DNA of 64,000 nucleotides from Terripilifer sp031921685 (GTDB lineage Bacteria > Pseudomonadota > Alphaproteobacteria > Rhizobiales > Beijerinckiaceae), in the NCBI RefSeq assembly GCF_031921685.1, contig NZ_JAPDHU010000001.1, positions 806,001 through 870,000 of the forward strand. The letters run 5' to 3'. The stretch's first letter is position 1. Every line of letters starts with the position of its first letter. Both the position numbers and the translations under genes were made by a program. The notes under the pieces were generated by a model, which was not told the origin of the DNA, did no database searches, and worked only from the letters and a program-made list of their open reading frames with translations. This document shows, piece after piece, positions 9,083 through 18,548 of the stretch.

Positions 9083-10489
9083 TTAGTAGCGGTAATGTTC
9101 CGGCTTGTAGGGCCCCTGCTGCGGCAGGCCGAGGTAATCCGCCTGCTGCTTGGAGAGCTTGGTGAGCTTCACGCCGATCTTTTCCAGGTGCAGCGCCGCG
9201 ACCTTTTCGTCGAGGTGCTTGGGCAGCGTGTAGACTTCCTTCTTGTACTGGCCCTGCTTGGTCCACAGTTCGATCTGGGCCAGGGTCTGGTTGGTGAAGG
9301 AGGCCGACATCACGAAGGACGGGTGGCCGGTAGCGTTGCCGAGGTTCACCAGGCGGCCTTCCGACAGCAGGATGATGCGCTTGCCATCGGGGAAGCCGAT
9401 CTCATCGACCTGCGGCTTGATGTTGTTCCACTTGAAGTTCTTCAGGCCGGCGACCTGAATCTCCGAGTCGAAGTGGCCGATGTTGCAGACGATGGCCCGG
9501 TCCTTCATGGCGCGCATGTGGTCGACGGTGATGACGTCGACATTGCCCGTGGCGGTGACGAAAATGTCGGCGCGCGGGGCGGCCTCTTCCATCGTCAGCA
9601 CTTCGTAGCCTTCCATCGCCGCCTGCAGGGCGCAGATCGGATCGATTTCGGAGACGAGCACGCGGCAGCCGGCATTCTTCAGCGAAGCGGCCGAACCCTT
9701 GCCGACGTCGCCGAAGCCAGCGACCATGGCGACCTTGCCGGCCATCATCACGTCGGTGCCACGGCGGATGCCGTCGACGAGCGATTCCTTACAGCCATAG
9801 AGGTTGTCGAACTTCGACTTGGTGACCGAGTCGTTGACGTTGATGGCCGGCCACAGCAGCGTGCCGTCCTTCTGCATATTATAGAGGCGGTGCACGCCCG
9901 TGGTCGTCTCTTCGGAGACGCCCTTGATGGCCTTGGCATTGGCCGTGTACCAGCCCTTGTGGCTCTTCAGACGCGCCTTGATGGCGGCGAACAGCACTTC
10001 TTCTTCCTCATTGCCCGGCTTGTCGAGGAAAGCGGTGTCGCCGGCTTCGGCGCGGGCGCCAAGATGGATCAGCGCCGTGGCGTCGCCGCCGTCGTCGAGG
10101 ATCATGTTCGGGGTGCCGCCATCGGCCCATTCGAAGATCTTGTGGGTGTATTCCCAGTAGTCCTTCAGGCTCTCGCCCTTGATGGCGAACACAGGCGTGC
10201 CGGCAGCGACGATCGCGGCAGCGGCGTGGTCCTGGGTCGAATAGATGTTGCAGGAGGCCCAGCGGACATCGGCGCCTAAAGCCTTCAGGGTCTCGATCAG
10301 CACGCCGGTCTGAATGGTCATGTGCAGCGAGCCGGCGATGCGGGCGCCCTTCAGCGGCTGCGATTTGCCGAATTCGGCGCGGGTCGCCATCAGGCCCGGC
10401 ATTTCGGTCTCGGCGATGTCCAGCTCCTTGCGGCCAAACTCGGCGAGCTTCATGTCGGCGACGGCGTAATCGTTGTCTTTCACGGCCAT
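9083..10489 (-). CDS. ahcY: Adenosylhomocysteinase
   Basis: A 468-residue S-adenosyl-L-homocysteine hydrolase, NAD-dependent and cytosolic, which splits SAH into adenosine and homocysteine and so relieves product inhibition of methyltransferases. Visible motifs are the N-terminal SLHMTIQTGVLIETL, the active-site stretch SVTKSKFDNLYGCKESL, the NAD-binding VAGFGDVGKGSA and the C-terminal tail ending KPEHYRY. It carries the insert of about 40 residues (region WADGGTPNMILDDGGDATAL onward) common in proteobacterial forms. It is monocistronic: its own candidate promoter lies upstream and a terminator downstream. I looked for and did not see an SAH riboswitch upstream. Confidence 0.98.
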   Translation of the reverse strand: MAVKDNDYAVADMKLAEFGRKELDIAETEMPGLMATRAEFGKSQPLKGARIAGSLHMTIQTGVLIETLKALGADVRWASCNIYSTQDHAAAAIVAAGTPVFAIKGESLKDYWEYTHKIFEWADGGTPNMILDDGGDATALIHLGARAEAGDTAFLDKPGNEEEEVLFAAIKARLKSHKGWYTANAKAIKGVSEETTTGVHRLYNMQKDGTLLWPAINVNDSVTKSKFDNLYGCKESLVDGIRRGTDVMMAGKVAMVAGFGDVGKGSAASLKNAGCRVLVSEIDPICALQAAMEGYEVLTMEEAAPRADIFVTATGNVDVITVDHMRAMKDRAIVCNIGHFDSEIQVAGLKNFKWNNIKPQVDEIGFPDGKRIILLSEGRLVNLGNATGHPSFVMSASFTNQTLAQIELWTKQGQYKKEVYTLPKHLDEKVAALHLEKIGVKLTKLSKQQADYLGLPQQGPYKPEHYRY

Positions 10490-10533
10490 GGATTCTTCCA
10501 GCTTCTGAGAAAAGGGAAACCTTTGCGGAGGCG

Positions 10534-10562
10534 CCTATAGCAGGGCCCGCCGGGAGATGCAA
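10534..10562 (-). promoter_or_regulatory. Candidate sigma-70-type promoter for ahcY
   Basis: On the minus strand TTGCAT (10557-10562) and TATAGG (10534-10539) are separated by exactly 17 bases, about 45 bases upstream of the ahcY ATG. The match is by eye and no transcription start is known. Confidence 0.35.
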
Positions 10563-10744
10563 CGGCCATATAAAGAATTCTTTATGTCTTCAAAACAGGA
10601 CTGACCGGTATTTCCCTGGAAATAAGCGCTTTTCCGGCCTCCCACAGACGTGTGCGGGAGCGCACATCAGCTCCCCTGTCCTGTGACTAAGGTCATTACA
10701 TCGCCGGTCGAAACCTTTACCGGCTCGGAAATTAGGAGAGCGTC

Positions 10745-11026
10745 ATGATCAGCAAAAAGACCCTCGCTGCCACCGCCGGCGCCCTTGCCCTGGCTGCGAC
10801 CTTCGCCGCTTCGACCCCGGCTTCGGCCGGCTGGAAGCATCATCACGGCTACGGCGGCGGCCTGGCCGTCGGCCTGCTCGGCGCGGCCATTGTCGGTGGC
10901 GCCATCGCCGCCTCCCAGCAGCCCGCTTACGGTTATGGCGGCGGCTGCGAAATCCGCCAGCGCCCGATCTACAACGCCTGGGGCGATGTGGTCGGCTACC
11001 GCCGCCCGGTCCGCGTCTGCTACTGA
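10745..11026 (+). CDS. Small secreted glycine-rich hypothetical protein
   Basis: A 93-residue protein preceded by AGGAG (RBS) seven bases before the ATG. It has a clear signal peptide (MISKKTLAATAGALALAATF, cleavage near ASA-GWK), then a short His/Gly/Tyr-rich stretch (KHHHGYGGG), a hydrophobic stretch AVGLLGAAIVGGAIAA and a C-terminal segment with two cysteines (GGGCEIRQRP and VRVCY). Small exported proteins of this kind are widespread in Rhizobiales, and I know of no function. It forms a single-gene unit with a strong terminator after it and lies divergent from ahcY. Confidence 0.8.
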   Translation: MISKKTLAATAGALALAATFAASTPASAGWKHHHGYGGGLAVGLLGAAIVGGAIAASQQPAYGYGGGCEIRQRPIYNAWGDVVGYRRPVRVCY

Positions 11027-11078
11027 GAATTGGGGCGAGGTCGTCGATTTAAGGCACCGATAGGCCTTCTTCCCAACA

Positions 11079-11110
11079 GCCCTCCGGCCCAGGCCGGAGG
11101 GCTTGTTTTT
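11079..11110 (+). terminator. Rho-independent terminator
   Basis: A perfect 11-base-pair GC-rich stem (GCCCTCCGGCC, 11079-11089, against 11092-11102) is followed by TTGTTTTTT. It ends the small secreted gene 52 bases upstream. Confidence 0.85.
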
Positions 11111-11172
11111 TGCTTATTCTCATTTCGACGCATTTTCTTCACGCGAACCGACATCCACTTCGCTCGAAAATG

Positions 11173-14100
11173 CTATTCCGCCGGCTCGGGTAGTTCCCGC
11201 ATGGCGGGCGTCGACGTCGTCTGTTTGCGATGGCGGCGCGTCCAGCCAAAATTGCCGCCGAGACGATCCAGATAGAGATAGACGATCGGCGTGGTGAACA
11301 AGGTGAGCATCTGGCTCAAGATCAGACCGCCCACCATGGTGTAGCCCAGCGGCTGGCGCAATTCCGAGCCGGTGCCATTGCCGAGCATCAGCGGCACGGC
11401 ACCGAGCATGGCCGCCATCGTCGTCATCATGATCGGCCGGAAGCGCAGCAGACAGGCCTGGCGGATCGACTCGACCGGCGTCAAACCTTGCTTTCGCTCG
11501 GCCTGAATGGCGAAATCGACCATCATGATGCCGTTCTTCTTGACGATGCCGATGAGCAGAATGATGCCGATCATCGCGATCACCGACAGATCGAAATGGA
11601 AGGCCATCAGCATCAACAGGGCACCGACACCGGCTGACGGCAGGGTCGAAAGAATGGTCAGCGGGTGGATGTAGCTCTCATAGAGCACGCCCAGAATGAT
11701 GTAGACGGTGATCAGCGCCGCCAGCACCAGATAGGGCTGGCTGGCGAGCGAGGCCTGGAAAGCCTGCGCCGTGCCTTGGAAGCCGCCGGTAATCGAAGCC
11801 GGCATGCCGATGTCAGCCGCCGCCTTCTCGACCGCCACCGTGGCGTCGCCCAGCGCCACGCCGGGCGCCAGGTTGAACGACAACGTGACCGCCGGGAACT
11901 GTCCCTGATGGTTGACCACCACGTAATTGACGCCGCTCGTGTCGAACTTCGCCATCGCCGACAGCGGCACCTGCTGGCCGGTCGTCGGCGATTTGACATA
12001 GATCTTGTCGAGCGCATTCGGATCGCTCTGCAGCTTCGGATCGACCTCGAGCACGACGTGATAGGCGTTGAGCTGGGTGAAATATTGCGTCACCTGGCGC
12101 TGGCCGAAGGCATCATAGAGCGTCTGGTCGATGAGCGAGGGCTGGATGCCGAAGCGCGCCGCCTGATCGCGGTCGATCTTCACCGAAACCATCGTCGCAT
12201 TGGTCTGCTGGTCGGACGCGACGTCGCGCAATTCCGGCAGCGTCTTCAGTTTCGCCAATAGACGCGGCGCCCATTGGTTGAGTTCGTCGAGGCTGACGTC
12301 GCTCAACGTATATTGGAATTGCGTGCGCGCCAGCCGGCCGCCGACATTGAGATCCTGCCGGGCCTGTAGAAACAGCGCGGCGCCCTGCACTTTCGCCAGT
12401 TGCGGCCGCAGCCGCGCGATGACCTGGTCGGCGGTGGCGGTGCGTTCGTCACGTGGCTTCAGGCTGATGAAGACGAAACCGGCGTTGGTGCCGCGCGAAC
12501 CGCCGGTCGAGGCGGACCAGCTCTCCACGTCGGGATCCTTGGCGATCACATCGGTCAAGGCATGGGCCAAACGCGACATCTCGGTCGCCGAAACGTCCTG
12601 CCCGCCTTCGGGCAGACCGACGATGACGCCGGTATCCTGTTGCGGAAAGAAGCCTTTCGGAATGACGACATAGAGGCCAACCGTGGCGACGACCGTCGCG
12701 ACGAAGACCGCCAAGGTCAGACGCTGGTGCCGCAGCACGAGATCCAGGCCCGCCGCATAGCGGCCCAGCACCCAATCGAAGCCGCGTTCTGTCATCTTGT
12801 AGAAACGGCCGTGATGGGCTTCCTCGTCCGCATGGCTGCGCAGGAAGCGCGAGCACATCATCGGCGTCAGGGTCAGGGCGACGATACCAGACACCAGGAT
12901 GGTCATGGTGACGACGATGGCGAATTCGCGGAACAGACGTCCGACGATGCCGCCCATCAGCAGCAAGGGAATGAACACGGCGACCAGCGAAATGCTGATC
13001 GACAGAATGGTGAAGCCGATTTCGGCCGAGCCTTTATAGGCCGCCTGCATCGGACTGAGGCCGTCCTCGATGTGACGGTGGATGTTCTCCAGCATGACGA
13101 TGGCGTCGTCGACGACGAAACCAACCGCGATGGAGAGACCCATCAGCGAGAGATTGTCGAGGCTGTAGCCAAGAAGATACATCAGGCCCGTCGTGCCGAG
13201 CAGAGCTAGGGGCACGGTCACCGCCGGGATGATCGTCGCCCAGAGCGTGCGCAGGAAGACGAAAATCACCATCACCACCAGGATGGTGGTCAACAGCAGA
13301 GTGAACTGCACGTCCTTGACGGAAGCCTGAATGGTGCGCGTCAGATCGACGACCGTATCGACCTGCAAGGCCGCCGGCATGGCCGCCTTGATCTGCGGCA
13401 TGGTGGCTTGCACCCGCTGCACCGTATCGACGACATTGGCGCCGGGCTGCTTGTAAATCTGCAATTGGATGCCCGGCTTGCCATTTTGCCAGGCCGACAA
13501 TGTCACGTCCTCGGGGCCGTCAATCGCTACGCCAATGTCCTTGACGCGCACCGGACTGCCGTTGCGATAGGCGATGATGACATCGTTCCACGGCTTGGCC
13601 ACGAACAACTGGTCATTGTCGTAAATGGTGAAATTGCGCGTGATGCCGTTCAGCGAACCTTTCGGCGCATTCACCGTGGCGCTGCTGATGGTGTTGGCGA
13701 CATCCTCAAGGCCGATGCCCAGCGCCGCCAGTTTGGCCGGATCGACCTGCACGCGCACCGAGGGTTTGCGCTGGCCACCCAAGGTGACATAGCCGACGCC
13801 GGAGATTTGCGAGATGCGCTGTGCCAGCACGTTCTCGACGTAATCGTCGACCTGCGTCAGCGGCATCGTGTCGGAATGGGCCGCCAGCACCAGAACAGGC
13901 GCATCGGCCGGATTGAATTTACGAACCGTCGGATTGCTCGGCAGGTTTTTCGGCAATTGCGCGCCAGCGGCTGAAATCGCCGTCTGCACGTCGAGCGCCG
14001 CACCGTCGATGTTGCGGTTGAGATCGAACTGAATGGCGACCTGCGCCGTGCCCAGCGCACTGGTCGAGGTCATCTGCGTCACGCCGGCGATCTGCGCGAA

Positions 14101-14310
14101 CTGGCGCTCCAGAGGTGCGGCGACCGACGAGGCCATGGTTTCGGGACTGGCGCCTGGCAGGGACGCCGACACCAGGAGGGTCGGATAATCGATCTGCGGC
14201 AAGGGCGCGACCGGCAGAAACGGATAGGCCGCGAGACCGGCCAGCAGCAGACCGGCCATCAAAAGCGAAGTGGCGATCGGCCGCGAGATGAAGGGTGACG
14301 AGATGCTCAT
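11173..14310 (-). CDS. RND efflux permease, MdtB/MdtC (HAE-1) type
   Basis: A 1045-residue inner-membrane proton-driven multidrug permease. The N-terminus ISSPFISRPIATSLLMAGLL, the porter-domain PLPQIDYPTLLVSASLPGAS and the central membrane motif GFVVDDAIVMLENIHRHIE (with the paired aspartates of the proton relay) are typical of RND family pumps. A second membrane half follows (LLIGIVKKNGIMMVDFAI). The length is that of the MdtC/MuxC branch. The start overlaps the stop of the upstream adaptor gene as ATGA. No outer-membrane channel gene is nearby, so a TolC-like partner must be encoded elsewhere. The substrate cannot be read from sequence. Confidence 0.93.
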   Translation of the reverse strand: MSISSPFISRPIATSLLMAGLLLAGLAAYPFLPVAPLPQIDYPTLLVSASLPGASPETMASSVAAPLERQFAQIAGVTQMTSTSALGTAQVAIQFDLNRNIDGAALDVQTAISAAGAQLPKNLPSNPTVRKFNPADAPVLVLAAHSDTMPLTQVDDYVENVLAQRISQISGVGYVTLGGQRKPSVRVQVDPAKLAALGIGLEDVANTISSATVNAPKGSLNGITRNFTIYDNDQLFVAKPWNDVIIAYRNGSPVRVKDIGVAIDGPEDVTLSAWQNGKPGIQLQIYKQPGANVVDTVQRVQATMPQIKAAMPAALQVDTVVDLTRTIQASVKDVQFTLLLTTILVVMVIFVFLRTLWATIIPAVTVPLALLGTTGLMYLLGYSLDNLSLMGLSIAVGFVVDDAIVMLENIHRHIEDGLSPMQAAYKGSAEIGFTILSISISLVAVFIPLLLMGGIVGRLFREFAIVVTMTILVSGIVALTLTPMMCSRFLRSHADEEAHHGRFYKMTERGFDWVLGRYAAGLDLVLRHQRLTLAVFVATVVATVGLYVVIPKGFFPQQDTGVIVGLPEGGQDVSATEMSRLAHALTDVIAKDPDVESWSASTGGSRGTNAGFVFISLKPRDERTATADQVIARLRPQLAKVQGAALFLQARQDLNVGGRLARTQFQYTLSDVSLDELNQWAPRLLAKLKTLPELRDVASDQQTNATMVSVKIDRDQAARFGIQPSLIDQTLYDAFGQRQVTQYFTQLNAYHVVLEVDPKLQSDPNALDKIYVKSPTTGQQVPLSAMAKFDTSGVNYVVVNHQGQFPAVTLSFNLAPGVALGDATVAVEKAAADIGMPASITGGFQGTAQAFQASLASQPYLVLAALITVYIILGVLYESYIHPLTILSTLPSAGVGALLMLMAFHFDLSVIAMIGIILLIGIVKKNGIMMVDFAIQAERKQGLTPVESIRQACLLRFRPIMMTTMAAMLGAVPLMLGNGTGSELRQPLGYTMVGGLILSQMLTLFTTPIVYLYLDRLGGNFGWTRRHRKQTTSTPAMRELPEPAE

Positions 14311-15614
14311 GGCGTCGTCCCCTCAACGCTGGCCGCCGTCACGGGCTTGGGCGGATTGACCGCCACATGCGAGCCGGGTTGCAGCCGATATTGACCTCCT
14401 GTCACCACCTGCTCGCCGGGCACGAGTCCTTCCTCGACCACGGTGAGATTGTTGACGTCCTGGCCGATCTTGATGCCGCGCATATCGACCGTCGCGTCCG
14501 GCTTGACCACATAGGCATAGAAGCCTTCAGGACCCCGATTCACCGCGGCCGAGGGAATGGTCAGGACATTTTGCTGCGTCTGCAACAGCAACCGCACATT
14601 GATGAACTGACCCGGCCACAGCTTTTCCTGCGCATTGGGGAAGGTCGCCTTGAGCCGCACGGTGCCCGCACCCTGATCGATCTCGTTGTCGATCAGCAGC
14701 AGCGTCCCTTTATCAAGCACGGTGGTGCCGTCGCGCGCCAAAGCCGTCACCTGAACCGGTCCCGCCTTCATGGCATCAGCCACCTGCTGGCGCTGCTCCT
14801 CCGGCAGAGTGAAGATCACCGACAGCGGCTGCAACTGGGTGACGACGACGATCGCCGTGCTGTCGGCCGCATGAACGATGTTGCCAATGTCGATCTGGCG
14901 AATACCGGCGACACCATCGATCGGCGAAACGATCTTGGTATAATCGAGCTGCACTTTCGCCGCGTCGATGGCGCCGGCATCGGCGCGGATCGTCGCTTCG
15001 AGCTGGGCCACCAGAGCGGTCTGGGTGTCGAGCTGCTGACGGGTGCTGAAATTCTTCTTGGCCAGTTCGGTATAGCGCCCGAGATCCAGCTTGGCATTGC
15101 CGAGCTGGGCTTCGTCCTGCGCCTTCTTGGCGATCGCCTGATCGTAAGTCGCCTGATAGGGGCGCGGATCGATCTGCACCAAGAGATCCCCCGCCTTCAC
15201 ATGCTGGCCTTCCGTGAAGGCCACGGTCTGGATCTGGCCGTCGACGCGGGTTTTGACTGAGAGCGTGTTGAACGCCTGCACCGTGCCAAGACCGCCGAAA
15301 TAGACCGGGACATCGGTCTTGACCGCAATGGCGGCATCGACCGGGACGGAGGTGACGGCGACCTTGGGCGCTTGCGACACATTGGGCTGCGACCACCACG
15401 TCCAGCCCGCATACCCGGCGGCGGCCACGAGCAAGAGCCCGACGAGCCGGGCTATCGTGTTCGCCTTGCCCTGTGGCGCAGTGGGTTTGCGGGCTTTTTC
15501 CCGGCTGTCGAGAAAAGCCTTGGTCGGTTCACCGGTCTTCTTGTGCGTCGGCAAGGGAATGAGGTCCGCGTCTGCCAGGACTTCTTTTTTCTGCGCGTCA
15601 TTCGGCGATTTCAT
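14307..15614 (-). CDS. RND efflux periplasmic adaptor (MdtA-like)
   Basis: A 435-residue membrane-fusion protein linking the RND permease to an outer-membrane channel. It has a cytoplasmic stretch of about 50 residues, one membrane anchor (LVGLLLVAAAGYAGWTWW), the barrel-sandwich lipoyl motif VKAGDLLVQIDPRPYQATYD, a coiled-coil hairpin around residues 155-210 and the second lipoyl half IVSPIDGVAGIRQIDIGNIV. The cytoplasmic N-terminal extension (MKSPNDAQKKEVLADADLIP) is longer than in E. coli MdtA. It forms a two-gene coupled operon with the permease. No adjacent regulator is present. Confidence 0.92.
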   Translation of the reverse strand: MKSPNDAQKKEVLADADLIPLPTHKKTGEPTKAFLDSREKARKPTAPQGKANTIARLVGLLLVAAAGYAGWTWWSQPNVSQAPKVAVTSVPVDAAIAVKTDVPVYFGGLGTVQAFNTLSVKTRVDGQIQTVAFTEGQHVKAGDLLVQIDPRPYQATYDQAIAKKAQDEAQLGNAKLDLGRYTELAKKNFSTRQQLDTQTALVAQLEATIRADAGAIDAAKVQLDYTKIVSPIDGVAGIRQIDIGNIVHAADSTAIVVVTQLQPLSVIFTLPEEQRQQVADAMKAGPVQVTALARDGTTVLDKGTLLLIDNEIDQGAGTVRLKATFPNAQEKLWPGQFINVRLLLQTQQNVLTIPSAAVNRGPEGFYAYVVKPDATVDMRGIKIGQDVNNLTVVEEGLVPGEQVVTGGQYRLQPGSHVAVNPPKPVTAASVEGTTP

Positions 15615-15987
15615 GGAAACGGAGCCTCAGCTTATGAGCGGCGAAGGAAAGGCAAGGTCTTGGCCGGCCGAGCGGCGGGCGCGGGACAGGCCCACGCGTT
15701 CTCTGTCGCCGCAACGGCTACACGCGTGAGACATGCCGGCGGGCGCCGACCCGACGGGCTACAACTCGCTTGGTTCAAAAAGGGGTTCGATCGCATCGAT
15801 GTCAGCCCTGACCCGCCCCGCACCGAACGTGCGGCGGTCAAAGCGCATTAAGGTCCATGCGACCTGTCAGAATGATGGCTCAAACCTTACGAAATGGACA
15901 GGATCGAACACATGTTCGAGAGGTCGAAGATTTTGTCAGTCGCCTTACGATGGTCCGCGATGAGAAAGGCCTGCAACAGCTGCTAAA
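15615..15987. other. Intergenic region, no gene seen
   Basis: This 373-base gap lies between the adaptor gene start and the glpD stop. The reading frames in it lack recognisable motifs and ribosome-binding sites and are best taken as chance. It should contain the promoter of the efflux operon, but I could not identify convincing -35/-10 boxes or an operator. Confidence 0.6.
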
Positions 15988-17493
15988 TCAGGCGCGTCCT
16001 GCCAGATATTTGATCAACCCGTCGCGCTCTTCAGCGTTCATGCGTAAACCGAGTTTCGAACGGCGCCACAGGATGTCGTCGGCGCTCATCGCCCATTCGT
16101 GACGGACCAGCCAATCCACCTCACGCGCGAAGAGACCGGCGCCAAACGAGCGGCCGAGATCGGCTGTGCTCGAAGCGCCTTCCAGCAAGGCTATCGTGTC
16201 GGCCCCATAGGCAAGGCACCAGCGCGACAGCAGTGCGCGATCCAGCCAAGGATGGCGCGCCGCCAGATCGGCGACGAGCGCGGTGATGCCACCATCGCCG
16301 AGCTTGCCACCCGGCAAGGGCTCATGCGCCGTCCAGGCACCATGCGCGGCGATCGCCGGGAAATGCGGCGCGAGCAACGCCATCGCCTTCTCGGCGAGTT
16401 GGCGATAGGCGGTGATCTTGCCACCGAAGACATGCAGCAAGGGCGGATCGCCGATCTTCTCGAGGCGATATTCGCGCGTGGCACTGGCCGCCGACCCCTC
16501 GCCTTCGATGAGGGCGCGCACACCGGCATAGGACCAGACCACATCGGCGCGCCCGATCGGCTTGGTGAAATAGAGATTGGCGGCGGCGATCAAATAGTCG
16601 ACCTCGGCTTCGCTCGCGGCCGCCTGCGTCGGATCGCCCGAGAATTCATGGTCGGTCGTGCCGATCAAGGTGAACTCGCCTTGATAAGGAATGGCGAAGA
16701 CGATGCGCCCGTCGCCGTTCTGGAAGATGTAACTGCGGTCGCCCTCGAACAGGCGGCGCACGACGATATGGCTGCCTTGATCCAAGCGCAGACGGATGCG
16801 CGTGGTGTGGTCCGGGCCGCTCACCGTGTTGGCGATATCGCCGGCCCAAGGTCCGGCGGCATTGATCAAGGCGCGACAGCGAATCTCTTCACGCGCACCA
16901 TCCGGACGTGCGACTTCGACACGCCACACGTCCTCTTGCGGCACGGCCGACAGCAGTATGGTTCGTGTGCGCACGACAGCCCCACGCGCCGCGGCATCGC
17001 GCGCGTTGAGCACGACGAGACGCGCATCGTCGACGGCGCAATCGGAATATTCGAAACCGCGCGTCAGGCCAGGGCGCAAAGGCCGCCCTGCCGCATCGCT
17101 CTTCAGATCGAGCGTCACCGTTCCCGGCAAGCTGCGATGGATGTCGAGATGATCGTAGAGGAAGAGGCCGGCGCGCAACATCCAGGCCGGGCGCATGCCC
17201 GGCAGCACCGGCAGGACGAAGCGCATCGGCCAGACAAGATGCGGTGCGATGCGCAGCAGCACCTCGCGCTCGACCAACGCCTCGCGCACCAGAGAAAACT
17301 GCCAATGTTCGAGATAGCGCAGGCCGCCGTGAATGAGCTTGGTCGAAGCCTGCGATGTCCCGCTGGCCAGATCGTTCATCTCGATCAGGGCAACGCTCAA
17401 GCCCCGGCCGGCGGCATCTCGCGCGATGCCGCAGCCATTGATGCCGCCGCCGACGATCACAAGATCGAATACGGGATCGCTCGTCTCGCCCAG
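15988..17493 (-). CDS. glpD: Aerobic glycerol-3-phosphate dehydrogenase
   Basis: FAD-dependent, membrane-associated oxidation of glycerol-3-phosphate to dihydroxyacetone phosphate. The N-terminal dinucleotide-binding motif IVGGGINGCGIARDAAGRGL is followed by SGTSQASTKLIHGGLRYLE, then NAAGPWAGDIA and a C-terminal domain, typical of GlpD. The first conventional start is GTG at 17460, but that would cut away the first beta strand. An in-frame TGA lies at 17506-17508, and a perfect AAGGAGG at 17500-17506 stands six bases before a CTG at 17491-17493. I therefore place the start at CTG, giving about 501 residues. It is divergent from purU; no GlpR or glpK is nearby. Confidence 0.85.
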   Translation of the reverse strand: MGETSDPVFDLVIVGGGINGCGIARDAAGRGLSVALIEMNDLASGTSQASTKLIHGGLRYLEHWQFSLVREALVEREVLLRIAPHLVWPMRFVLPVLPGMRPAWMLRAGLFLYDHLDIHRSLPGTVTLDLKSDAAGRPLRPGLTRGFEYSDCAVDDARLVVLNARDAAARGAVVRTRTILLSAVPQEDVWRVEVARPDGAREEIRCRALINAAGPWAGDIANTVSGPDHTTRIRLRLDQGSHIVVRRLFEGDRSYIFQNGDGRIVFAIPYQGEFTLIGTTDHEFSGDPTQAAASEAEVDYLIAAANLYFTKPIGRADVVWSYAGVRALIEGEGSAASATREYRLEKIGDPPLLHVFGGKITAYRQLAEKAMALLAPHFPAIAAHGAWTAHEPLPGGKLGDGGITALVADLAARHPWLDRALLSRWCLAYGADTIALLEGASSTADLGRSFGAGLFAREVDWLVRHEWAMSADDILWRRSKLGLRMNAEERDGLIKYLAGRA

Positions 17494-17499
17494 CGCCAG

Positions 17500-17506
17500 C
17501 CTCCTT
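17500..17506 (-). promoter_or_regulatory. Ribosome-binding site implying a CTG start for glpD
   Basis: AAGGAGG on the minus strand, six bases before CTG (17491-17493). No ATG, GTG or TTG lies at a usable distance in frame, so this site decides the glpD start. Confidence 0.65.
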
Positions 17507-17678
17507 CAATGGGCGAACGCCCCATTCGCGTTCCAACACCCACCTTAAGACTTGGGCAGAATCACATTGAGTCGCAAGCAGATTCGCCATTCGATGACAG
17601 TTGAGCCGTGCTAAACAACCGTATAAAAGACGCGCGCGGTCCGCGCCTGTGCGGGCCCTGAGTCAAAGGCTGACCGAA

Positions 17679-18533
17679 ATGACCGCGCATTACGTGCTCA
17701 CCCTCTCCTGTGCCGACAAACCCGGCATTGTCGCCGCCGTCTCGACCTATCTGTTCGACGGCGGTTGCAACATCCTCGACGCGCAGCAATTCGATGACGT
17801 GGCCACCGGCCTGTTCTTCATGCGCGTGGTGTTCGAGAGCGAGGGCGGCCAAGGTGGTGCGCTGACCGACGGTTTCAAGCCGGTGGCCGAACGGTTCGGC
17901 ATGAGCTGGACGCTGCGCGATCGCTCGGATCGCAAGAAGGTGATGATCCTGGTGTCGAAGTTCGATCACTGCCTGGTCGACATCCTCTATCGCTGGCGCC
18001 TCGGCGAATTGCCCATGGACCTCACCGCCGTCGTCTCCAACTATCCGCGTGACACCTATGGCGCGCTCGATTTCGGCGGCGCGCCGTTCCATTATCTGCC
18101 GGTCACCAAACAGACCAAGATGGAGCAGGAAGCGCAGCTCTGGGAACTGATCAAAGCCAACGGCACGGAAGTGGTGGTGCTTGCCCGCTACATGCAGATT
18201 CTGTCCGACGGCCTGTCGGCGAAACTGTCAGGCCGCTGCATCAACATCCATCATTCGTTCCTGCCGGGCTTCAAGGGCGCGAGCCCCTATACGCAAGCGC
18301 ATACGCGCGGCGTGAAGCTGATCGGCGCGACGGCGCACTATGTCACCGCCGATCTCGACGAAGGTCCGATCATCGAACAGGACGTCGAGCGTATCAGCCA
18401 TCGCGATACGCCAGACGATCTGGTGCGCAAAGGACGCGACATCGAGCGGCGCGTGCTGGCGCGCGCGCTGCGCTATCACCTCGAGGATCGTGTCCTCGTC
18501 AACGGCCGTAAGACGGTGGTGTTCGGCGAATAG
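17679..18533 (+). CDS. purU: Formyltetrahydrofolate deformylase
   Basis: A 284-residue PurU that hydrolyses 10-formyl-THF to THF and formate, balancing one-carbon units. The N-terminal ACT domain (VLTLSCADKPGIVAAVSTYL) is followed by the formyltransferase-fold catalytic domain with DLTAVVSNYPRD, VVLARYMQILS, the conserved INIHHSFLPGFKGASPY and GATAHYVTADLDEGPIIEQD. ATG at 17679 gives the usual family length; an upstream in-frame ATG at 17601 adds 26 basic residues with no family resemblance. It is divergent from glpD. Confidence 0.95.
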   Translation: MTAHYVLTLSCADKPGIVAAVSTYLFDGGCNILDAQQFDDVATGLFFMRVVFESEGGQGGALTDGFKPVAERFGMSWTLRDRSDRKKVMILVSKFDHCLVDILYRWRLGELPMDLTAVVSNYPRDTYGALDFGGAPFHYLPVTKQTKMEQEAQLWELIKANGTEVVVLARYMQILSDGLSAKLSGRCINIHHSFLPGFKGASPYTQAHTRGVKLIGATAHYVTADLDEGPIIEQDVERISHRDTPDDLVRKGRDIERRVLARALRYHLEDRVLVNGRKTVVFGE

Positions 18534-18548
18534 CCGAACAACCTCAGC

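Noticed and set aside
10490..10744. SAH or SAM riboswitch upstream of ahcY
   Set aside because: I saw no conserved riboswitch core between the candidate promoter and the ATG.
15615..15987. A short gene in the gap between the adaptor and glpD genes
   Set aside because: Candidate frames lack ribosome-binding sites and resemble nothing; left as intergenic.
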